This document shows positions 25,253 through 32,337 of a DNA stretch of 64,000 nucleotides, piece after piece (the first letter of the stretch is position 1; each line of letters begins with the position of its first letter). The translations under genes were made by a program, and so were the position numbers. Below the pieces are notes generated by a model. That model ran no database searches, was not told the origin of the DNA, and saw only the letters and a list, made by a program, of their open reading frames with translations. Origin of the DNA: Adiantum capillus-veneris (lineage: Eukaryota > Streptophyta > Polypodiopsida > Polypodiales > Pteridaceae); assembly GCA_014529385.2 (NCBI GenBank), contig CM043967.1, forward strand, positions 86,479,278 to 86,543,277, written 5' to 3'.

Positions 25253-25441
25253 TCTCCTTAACCAAATCTATCTCTCTCACTCTTAGTAATTCATCCTCTC
25301 TACAAATTTTAGGTTCTCTTTGCTACAGGTACATCTCTCCCCGCAGTATCCTTATTGCCTATGGGCAAGAATAGGGCTTGGGAGGGAAACTTCTCATCTC
25401 TTCACTTCTCTCATATCTACATTTCTCACATACTATCCTAG

Positions 25442-25660
25442 ATGAATAACCCACATGATGATAATTTCTATCGCTTTCACTTTGTACAATCTATTAGAAT
25501 TAACGTATGGATTAGCCGTAAAATACACTTTCAACAACGTATAGTGTTTCTCTTTGGCCCAAAAAGGCTCAATGAAATACTTCTATCACGGGATCCCATC
25601 ATACTACCTCTCATAGACTATAATTTTTCTTTTGATGTAAGCGTAGTTATCTTGCTATGA
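25442..25660 (+). CDS. Upstream small ORF 1 of element A, 72 aa, conserved
   Basis: Unknown function. A 72-codon ORF in the LTR leader upstream of gag, starting with ATG at 25442. The protein contains INVWISRKIHFQQRIVFLFG, then P.RL.EIL, and ends LPLIDYNFSFDVSVVILL. It aligns along its length with the small ORFs at 25657-25869, 57625-57843 and 37713-37937. The stop overlaps the next start as ATGA. The 3' LTR copy has a 7-bp deletion (near 41123) that shifts its frame. No signal peptide or zinc motif is seen. The hydrophobic, beta-like pattern suggests a small folded domain. Conservation between two element families argues that it is translated. Confidence 0.6.
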   Translation: MNNPHDDNFYRFHFVQSIRINVWISRKIHFQQRIVFLFGPKRLNEILLSRDPIILPLIDYNFSFDVSVVILL

Positions 25661-25869
25661 ACCAAGAGGATTTGTACACACAATTAATCCCAATCACTAG
25701 ACAAAATATATATACTACGGTAAGCACAAAGGTACAATTCCAAAGAACAATTCGTAGCCTATTTGGTCAGCCAAGATTGAATGCCATTAACTCATCTATT
25801 AACCCTTTCATACTACCTATGATACAATATGACCATAGCCTTGATGTTTTCATCTTTGTGTTGTTTTGA
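25657..25869 (+). CDS. Upstream small ORF 2 of element A, 70 aa, paralogue of ORF 1
   Basis: Unknown function. Its ATG (25657) overlaps the TGA of small ORF 1 in the tetranucleotide ATGA, an arrangement used elsewhere for termination-reinitiation. The 70-aa product keeps VSTKVQFQRTIRSLFGQPRL and ILPMIQYDHSLDVFIFVLF, clearly related to ORF 1 and to the leader ORFs of B and D. It ends 250 bp before the gag-like ATG. The copy in the 3' LTR (41229-41441) is intact with one apparent residue change, so the frame has been retained in both LTRs. Confidence 0.6.
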   Translation: MNQEDLYTQLIPITRQNIYTTVSTKVQFQRTIRSLFGQPRLNAINSSINPFILPMIQYDHSLDVFIFVLF

Positions 25870-26076
25870 CATTCTCTTTTGTGTTCTTTCTTTGTGTGTG
25901 TGAGTGCAAGAGAGAAAGAGTGGGTCTTCTTTGATTTCAGTTCTTTCCAAACCCTAGTCTTCATGGCATCTATGGTTTAATTCCTTCATATAGTTTTTGT
26001 TGAGTTCTCTCACAAACTCTCACAGCCATAAGCCCGGTGCTTTCCCGGCAAGACCGCTAATTTCTCGACATATTTT

Positions 26077-26092
26077 TGGTGAACCCGACGCG
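26077..26092 (+). promoter_or_regulatory. Primer-binding site of element A
   Basis: TGGTGAACCCGACGCG begins six bases after the 5' LTR ends in CA. The TGG start pairs with a tRNA CCA end. I cannot name the tRNA with confidence. Confidence 0.6.
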
Positions 26093-26119
26093 AACAAGCT
26101 GGGGTGAGAGTACATAAAG

Positions 26120-26749
26120 ATGGCTAGCAAAGTGGAGCAGCTATATGCTGAAATGAAAGAGCTTGCAGACAGATGCAAATGGCTTGAAGAAGAAGACCGG
26201 ATTCAAAAAGCGATTGAAAGCGCTATGCAATCCGTATATAATGAGCTTAATATATTCGAAGGCTATGATCCAGAAGGATATCTTGAGTGCTATGTGACAG
26301 AGATGAGGCTTCAAGCAATTCCAGAATCTTGGATTATTGCAGCATTTGTTGAACTTGTGAGTGATGATTTCAAGCACCAAGTTCAAGACTATGCAAATGT
26401 ATATACAAGCAACTGGGGTGAGTTTTCTACAGCTATAACACAGGTATGCTTGGAACATCAAGACCAAGAGATGGAGCAGAGTGGAAGTGGATGTGACCAG
26501 CTAGAGTTGATGTCTCGTGTAAGCCATGCAAGTGTCAACACATCCATACACGCTAATTTAGAAGCAGTAATAGATACATATCTTTTGCAAGATGCAAATT
26601 TATTGTATGCAGATGAAGCAGACATAGTGGAAGCTATTTATGCACGTTTGGGTCTTGTAACCTTCGTATCTCAAGATAATGACTCTCATGATGCTATCCA
26701 AGCGCTTGAAATGGCTCAAAGCGACTTAGAGGATGATGCAAACTCGTAG
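26120..26749 (+). CDS. Gag-like ORF of element A, 209 aa
   Basis: Starts with ATG at 26120. The N-terminus (MASKVEQLYAEMKELADRCK) is a predicted coiled coil, followed by NIFEGYDPEGYLECYVTEMR and IPESWIIAAFVELVSDDFKH, a pattern like the capsid region of Ty3/gypsy Gag (F.G..P..yl...e). There is no CCHC zinc knuckle. It ends at TAG (26747-26749). The next ORF starts four bases later in the same frame, so the TAG may be a mutated sense codon or a readthrough site. Role by analogy: particle assembly. An alternative is a Gag-derived accessory protein. Confidence 0.7.
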   Translation: MASKVEQLYAEMKELADRCKWLEEEDRIQKAIESAMQSVYNELNIFEGYDPEGYLECYVTEMRLQAIPESWIIAAFVELVSDDFKHQVQDYANVYTSNWGEFSTAITQVCLEHQDQEMEQSGSGCDQLELMSRVSHASVNTSIHANLEAVIDTYLLQDANLLYADEADIVEAIYARLGLVTFVSQDNDSHDAIQALEMAQSDLEDDANS

Positions 26750-26752
26750 GCT

Positions 26753-28486
26753 ATGATAGATGATTTGGACGCTCCTTTTGATTCGTTTGAAGATGCACAT
26801 GAGTGTATATACAAGGATGAGGATGCTATGGTTTTGACAGAGGATGTGAAGGGAAAACAGGTGGAAGACGGTTATATTATTGATGTGCTACAATCTACTT
26901 TTGAGCAGATCCAGGAACTTTTACCAAGTTTAGAAGAGCCGGATGCCTATGCTGAAGACATATACCAGGATGAAGAAGTCATTATCAATGCTTTCCTATG
27001 CGAGTTTGATGCATGTTGTACTACCCAAATGGATATGCTTAGCTGCGAAAGTGCTAATTTAGAGGGGGTGACTGAAAATATCTTCCTTTGTGAGTATAGC
27101 TCTGCTAGTAGCATTGCGGATTGTGAAGTACCTCAGCTAGACGAGGTGGAAGAAGAGGAGTGCATTGACAGAGTAATATGTATGTCTTGTATATATGGGG
27201 TAGCAGATGTGATGCAGATGACTCATGAAATTGTGCCTTATTTAGAGCTAGATGCAGCAAGCTTTCACAATTCCATGGTAGAGGAAGGAATGACAGATGT
27301 AGATTCTCTGCATGAAGATTGGGGTTCTGCGGATGAAGCTATGAATCTTCAAGATTCACAAATCAAAGATAGAGAAGTGTTTGGTTATGCTATACAGGTT
27401 GAAGTGACATCAGAGGATAGAGTAGAAGAGCAAGAAACCTCTTGGGATATGGTCTATGATTGGGGTGATATTTCTTATCTGTGTGAAGATGCAAATAAAG
27501 ATGCTTGCCATAAAGTGCCTACTATACAGGGTTCTAAGAATTTCGGTTTCCTACAGGTATGCAAACAATATCTGAGGCATAAAAGGGATTTAGGTCTTGT
27601 GTCACAGGGTATAAATTGCAAGCAGGTTTGTGAGCATCTATCTGCTATGGATAGGAAGGGTATACATGGTGATGCCTTGAAGCAAGAAGAGGATGCTAGC
27701 TCTATGCTGACACCAGAGTCATGTAATGAAGAAGTGTTCTCCCTATATAAGTGGAGACATGATTCAGTTGAAGATAATTTAGCGATGGGTCAAAAAGGAA
27801 GAAGGGGTGAAGATATTGTGTCAGAGACTAACTCCAAGGAGGTTTTTGAGCAGTCGGTTACAAGTGACCGGGAGCATACCTACCAGGATGATTTGGAGAG
27901 GGAATTAAACACCATATTTGAGAGGTATGCAAAGTTTTATGATGTAAAGCTGGAGAGGTATTTGGTAAAAGGTAAGAGAATTGATGAGAGGTTTACCATG
28001 CATATTTTTGAGGTTTCTCTCGATGTTGAGAAAGGCTATCTAGAGGATTCTTTTGAGAATGAAGATGCAGATTCAGACTTCTATGCGAAAGAGGTATATA
28101 TGGATTTAGAGGTTGGTGAGAAGGTTAAAGTACAGTTTCAAAAATCTTTCAAGTATATTACCGAAAGCCTGGAAGTGTTTTTTGAAGAGGAGGATGAGGA
28201 ACTTATGTCTCTACTTCATGAAGATTTTGCCCATAATGGAGATTTGTTACAAATGTTTTGGAGACAGATGTATATAACAATTCCTTCTGATCCGAGAGGA
28301 ATTAAAACATGCGGAGAATCTCAATGCTTAGTACAATACAAGTTTTTGAGTTACCCATATGATCCTGGAGGAGGTCATGGGATGACAGGGGATACAGTTG
28401 CTTTCACAAGTTACCATGAGGTTGGCACATGCCGGAGGATGTGCAGGTTTAGAGGGGGTGGATGTCGTGTTGTGACACGTACATAG
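26753..28486 (+). CDS. Long acidic ORF of element A, 577 aa, unknown function
   Basis: No recognised family. The open frame is intact and very rich in Glu and Asp (for example MIDDLDAPFDSFEDAHECIY), with scattered Cys and few basic stretches until the C-terminal 60 residues. I see no protease (DSG/DTG), RT (xxDD), RNase H or integrase motif. It is in the same frame as the gag-like ORF, separated by one TAG. The frame runs over the purine tract and stops 24 bp inside the 3' LTR, as retroelement last ORFs often do. An intact 1.7-kb frame in an element with diverged LTRs suggests past selection or recent mobility. Confidence 0.65.
   Translation: MIDDLDAPFDSFEDAHECIYKDEDAMVLTEDVKGKQVEDGYIIDVLQSTFEQIQELLPSLEEPDAYAEDIYQDEEVIINAFLCEFDACCTTQMDMLSCESANLEGVTENIFLCEYSSASSIADCEVPQLDEVEEEECIDRVICMSCIYGVADVMQMTHEIVPYLELDAASFHNSMVEEGMTDVDSLHEDWGSADEAMNLQDSQIKDREVFGYAIQVEVTSEDRVEEQETSWDMVYDWGDISYLCEDANKDACHKVPTIQGSKNFGFLQVCKQYLRHKRDLGLVSQGINCKQVCEHLSAMDRKGIHGDALKQEEDASSMLTPESCNEEVFSLYKWRHDSVEDNLAMGQKGRRGEDIVSETNSKEVFEQSVTSDREHTYQDDLERELNTIFERYAKFYDVKLERYLVKGKRIDERFTMHIFEVSLDVEKGYLEDSFENEDADSDFYAKEVYMDLEVGEKVKVQFQKSFKYITESLEVFFEEEDEELMSLLHEDFAHNGDLLQMFWRQMYITIPSDPRGIKTCGESQCLVQYKFLSYPYDPGGGHGMTGDTVAFTSYHEVGTCRRMCRFRGGGCRVVTRT
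28450..28462 (+). promoter_or_regulatory. Polypurine tract of element A
   Basis: TAGAGGGGGTGGA lies immediately before the 3' LTR start (TGTCG at 28463), fixing the element on the plus strand. Confidence 0.75.
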
Positions 28487-28660
28487 TGGGAACGCATCCT
28501 ACAAGAGTTATCTTGTAATTTTTTAGATACATAATTATCTTTCCTATAATGTACATATGCATATTTAAGTATAATAATAAGCTTTCTATCTCATCCTATT
28601 ATTTATCTCAAGGGTAACCTATTCTTACTTTACCATAAAAAAATACTATGGGAAAAGCGT
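28463..28660 (+). repeat. 3' LTR of element A, first part
   Basis: 198 bp matching 23980-24177 with one visible difference, ending in GCGT at the insertion point of element B. It continues at 39815. Confidence 0.93.
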
Positions 28661-29902
28661 TGTGAGCGGGATGAAAACATTGGCAACTCAGGATCTTCAG
28701 AATACTGCATGTGGAAAGCACAGAAGGTGGCACTATCCAATGTAGGCATGTAGTGCATGAGAGAGGAGGCATCCCTTCTTGAACAGCCCTCTATTGCTTT
28801 CCCTCTCGAGCCTTTAGCTCTCCCAAGAAAATTGTCTTTGTCAAGGAGTTCAATCTGCAAAACAAGACAATGAGTAATTAAAACTAACTTGAAAAAAAAG
28901 ACAGATTTCAGTAGGGAGATCACCTTTTGCAATTCATCTTCGGCAATGACTTTTTCTTGAAGGAGATTGCATGATCCGGTCATCTCTCTTATGTCAACTT
29001 CCTTTCCAATTTTTTTCAGCTTAAAGTCTCTGCCAAAAGATTGGATGCCAAGCTCGACAAGCCTCTTCTCAAAATCCTCATCTTTGAGGGAAGGTTTTTC
29101 CTCTTCCACTCTTCTCATGCATAGAGCAAGTGCATCAGGAGCAGGCAAAAAATCTTTATTGGATGTATGAAGATCAAGTGCCAAAAACTCCTCTTTTGAC
29201 TCTTCTTCTGTGTCAATAAAATCTTTGGCCACCTCAGAAGCTTCAGAAATGGTTGCAATATAGTAGTCCTCCCTCATATTAAGCAAACACTGGATATGAT
29301 GGAGAGGAATATACTCTTTCCCATTGATAAAGAAGTAGGGAAGGTTTGGAATAGTAAGGGAAGCTTCAGATACCTCTACCTCATCTGTTGGCTCATCAAT
29401 GATAGTACTAGCTCTAAATTGAGCAACATCAAAATTTGCACTCTCCTGCTCCTCAGTTGCAACATCAACTTCCTCCTCTTCTAGAATTTCACTTTTCTCA
29501 AGCTGCAAAACTGTGGAAACATTTTTATTTGTTGCCTCATCTGTATCTTTCACTTCATCAGCTTTGCCTTCCACGTCAACTTTAAGGAACAAAAAGAAAA
29601 GAAAAGCAAATTCTTTTGGAGCAAGGTTACAAGGTTTTAAATGTAATTGACAAGAAATGGTAGGTGGACAAACAAAGGAAGTCTTCTTTGAAAATCTTCC
29701 AAACCTCCTTGTTACTTTGCTCTTCTCAATTGAATTTGTAGTATATTCGGTTAGATGACAATAAGCCTTCCCATCTAAAACCAAACACTTGCCTTTAACT
29801 GCTTCTTCAAACTCTTTGAATTCTTCTGCCACCATCCATCACAGCCACCAATAGTTTCTCACTTGGACTCTCCTCCAAAATCTCCTCCCGGCCTTCAATC
29901 AT
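28630..29902 (-). pseudogene. Unknown acidic protein in insert C, intron-containing
   Basis: No recognised family. The best model starts at an ATG at 29902 (MIEGREEILEESPSEKLLVA), needs one base correction near 29830, and joins the long frame beginning VAEEFKEFEEAVKGKCLVLD. A clean intron at about 28856-28922 (GTGATC...TTTTGCAG on the minus strand) removes a hydrophobic insert and joins AEDELQK to IELLDKDNFLGR. A second intron may end near 29580 (CTTAAAG). Readable segments include LPYFFINGKEYIPLHHIQCL, and the middle is Glu-rich. The 3' end runs through the flanking repeat into element A. It may be a captured host gene fragment. Confidence 0.45.
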
Positions 29903-29944
29903 GGTAGAGGAAAAGTCGACAGCTGAAGCTAGGTACAAGGTACG

Positions 29945-30215
29945 AAAATACGCCGAACCACGCGATACGCACTAGACCCAAGCTTTGGAACTTGCTCCCT
30001 ACGCGTTGTGCGGGATAAAACCACAGCAAAAAGAACAACCCCGGACCACGCGATACGCGCTCGACCCAGGCTTTGGAAGTGCCTCCCTGCGCGTCGTGCG
30101 GGACAAAGCCACACCAAAACATAAAACAACCCCGAACCACGCGATAGGCGTTGGACCCAGCCTTTGGAACTGCTTCCCTGCGCGTCGTACGAGACAAAGC
30201 CACAACAAAGAAAAC
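29945..30215. repeat. Three tandem copies of a ~92-bp unit
   Basis: Each unit has ACCACGCGATA.GC, then GACCCA.GCTTTGGAA, CTCCCT.CGCG and GTGCGGGA.AAA.CCAC. The three units start at about 29957, 30046 and 30138. They lie upstream of the unknown minus-strand ORF. Confidence 0.85.
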
Positions 30216-31171
30216 AAGAAGCGATAGGGGGCCGAAAGACACGATAGGGCCTCGAGGGACCACCGATGTGCAATTGCAAAGGATGAGATCGTGCGGGACG
30301 AAAGGATTACACAAAAAAAGATAATATCTCGCGTCGTATGCGACAAGTGAACGTGCAACATTTTTAAAATTCGAGACCAAGCTTTATATAACATCCGAAA
30401 TATGACCGTTAGTGACATGTGTCAACCATGCACACGTGCCACGTGGCCTGCGCACAACGGTCGTTGTACGGACGGTCTTATGTATATAAAGCCTTGTCAT
30501 GTGCTCATTTTGTGCTTTCTCCCATACTCGACATTCGCATCGTGTCGTCCTCAACTACCCGCACTTCGAGTCATCCGTCCACTAAGCCAATCCATGTTTC
30601 TTCTCAAACAACGCGACCGGATGTGTTGGGCATGTGGGCGCACCTTCTACCGCTTCCCATACTCTTAGCATCCCTTACGATGCGATAGGCGTAAGTTTCA
30701 AAGTCTCGGTGAGCCTCTCATCGCGTCGTACGGGGGTTGCTACTCGGCTAATTAAAAGTTTACACAACTCGCATACGACACTCTATACCATGTCCTAAGG
30801 TGTTTGTGTGCCTTCTATCGCATTGTGAAACTCTTGTTTTTTGGAATGCTCATGACATCCCATACGACACGATAGGCGTATGTTGTAATGGTCAGGTGAG
30901 GCTCACAACACGTCGTGCGGGGGTTTCTGCTCGGCTTACTTAAAGATTTCACACCTCGCATACGACGCGATACGGTGATGTTCTAAGGTGTGGTTGCGCC
31001 CTCTATCGCGTCGTACAGGGCGTTTTGTGAGATTTTTTTTAGAGGTTCCGATGATCACATACGACGCGATACGGACCTATTCTAGAGCCTGGGTCACCCT
31101 TCTATCGCGTCGTGTGTCACCCTTCTCCTCACACACGGTGCCATAGAAACATCTTGAAGGTTGGGGCTTAC
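30216..31171. repeat. Dispersed TATCGCGTCGT / ACGACGCGATA motifs
   Basis: The motif and its complement recur in alternating orientation (for example near 30677, 30723, 30860, 30962, 31003, 31062, 31102). Together with the tandem units at 29945-30215 there are about 20 occurrences with variants. A plus-strand TATA-like TATATAAAG occurs at about 30483. No gene is supported on the plus strand. Confidence 0.75.
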
Positions 31172-31175
31172 GCGT

Positions 31176-32309
31176 TGTGAGCGGGATGAAAACACACACA
31201 ACGCCTCTATAATGACCCGACACACACTCTTGGCAAGATACACACACACACTTAGGGTACCACTCGGCTTACACAACACACCTGGCCGAGACAGGGAACA
31301 CACCTCTGGAGTGAGAGGAGAGAGACTATTCACTTGCCCACTCCACACAGACACACACACACACACCCAAAAAACTCAGCTCAAAAGAGGATAATTTCTG
31401 ATGTTTAGATACAATTGAGCTTGGGCCAACACCAATGGGGCAAATAGCTCACACAATATGGGTAAAATAAGCCAGATACAATCACAAACTAGAGCAGAAA
31501 CTTCGCTCATAGGAGAAACTTACACAGAAAAAAAGTAGGAAAAGAGTGAGGAATTTGGCAAAATGGATAGCACCATTGCGTCCGGAACGGCCCAAAACCC
31601 CAGTCTACAATGTCAAAGTGCTCAAATCCGACCTTGGATGAGCAGTTTGCGGCCAAAACAAGCTCCAAAATGAGCAAAAACACACCTGCGGCTGTTCCTC
31701 CTCTCTTCTCCACGTTTTTTCTGGTCTTCTCTCTATTTTTTCAGTTCCCACGTTTAGCTTTATTAGCTGGGCACCCTTGGCCTTTTAGATGACCTCAAAC
31801 GGACCCCGAACAGGCCAAAAACTGACCTTGCAGTGCATAGTTGTCACCTTTTTGCATCATCCGCACACCTGGCACTCATTTCTTTTCAATAATGCGTCTC
31901 GCAACCACATGAAGTGGCCCCAAAAAGTGGTCCTAATGATGACCTTTCTGCCTAACTCTCACAAGAAAAAACCCAGGTTGTGTCCGTCCTCATCCGCGTG
32001 CAAATATTGACCCCGTTCGCCCTCCTTACTCCACTAGATGCCATCTGACGCACCTGCTTACCTCATGTCGTCGGCCCGCGGATAGCTTCCTCGAGAATTT
32101 TTACGCGCTATAAACTCCTCATTATTGTAGAAAAAACATACTGGTATTGGTGATAGTGAAATCGATGCACTATGTACATGCTGTCCTACCTGTACACATG
32201 TGGGCCCCACGTAAGCACCTGGCTCTGGAAAATGGGCAATTCTTTATTTGATGCACCATGCATGTGTATGTACATATGCGCAATCCCTTGCTCCAAAAAA
32301 CTCCTAACA
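31176..32309 (-). repeat. 3' LTR of element B
   Basis: 1134 bp, TGTGAGCGGG...CTCCTAACA on the plus strand, matching 38677-39814. A minus-strand purine tract (TAGGGGAGGGGCAAATTA, 32310-32327) adjoins it. Confidence 0.93.
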
Positions 32310-32327
32310 TAATTTGCCCCTCCCCTA
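32310..32327 (-). promoter_or_regulatory. Polypurine tract of element B
   Basis: The minus strand reads TAGGGGAGGGGCAAATTA directly before the 3' LTR, fixing the element on the minus strand. Confidence 0.8.
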
Positions 32328-32337
32328 GCTTGCTAGA

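Larger units (their letters stand above)
28657..31194. mobile_element. Insert C: 2.5-kb segment flanked by a 23-bp direct repeat
   Basis: A 23-bp sequence (GCGT plus the first 19 bp of the B LTR, TGTGAGCGGGATGAAAACA) is present at 28657-28679 and 31172-31194, bracketing 2492 bp that are absent from the other B LTR (38677). The insert holds an intron-containing minus-strand ORF and an array of CGCGTCGT motifs. I see no terminal inverted repeats or poly(A). It could be a transposon with a long target duplication, or repair-mediated filler. The motif array itself contains a near match to the flanking repeat (TACGCGTTGTGCGGGAT at about 29999), which favours a microhomology event. Confidence 0.65.

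Noticed and set aside
30402-30688. Plus-strand ORFs downstream of a TATA-like box in insert C
   Set aside because: Two overlapping frames, no recognisable domain, Arg/Ser/Pro-rich composition from the CG-rich motif array. Not enough to call a gene.
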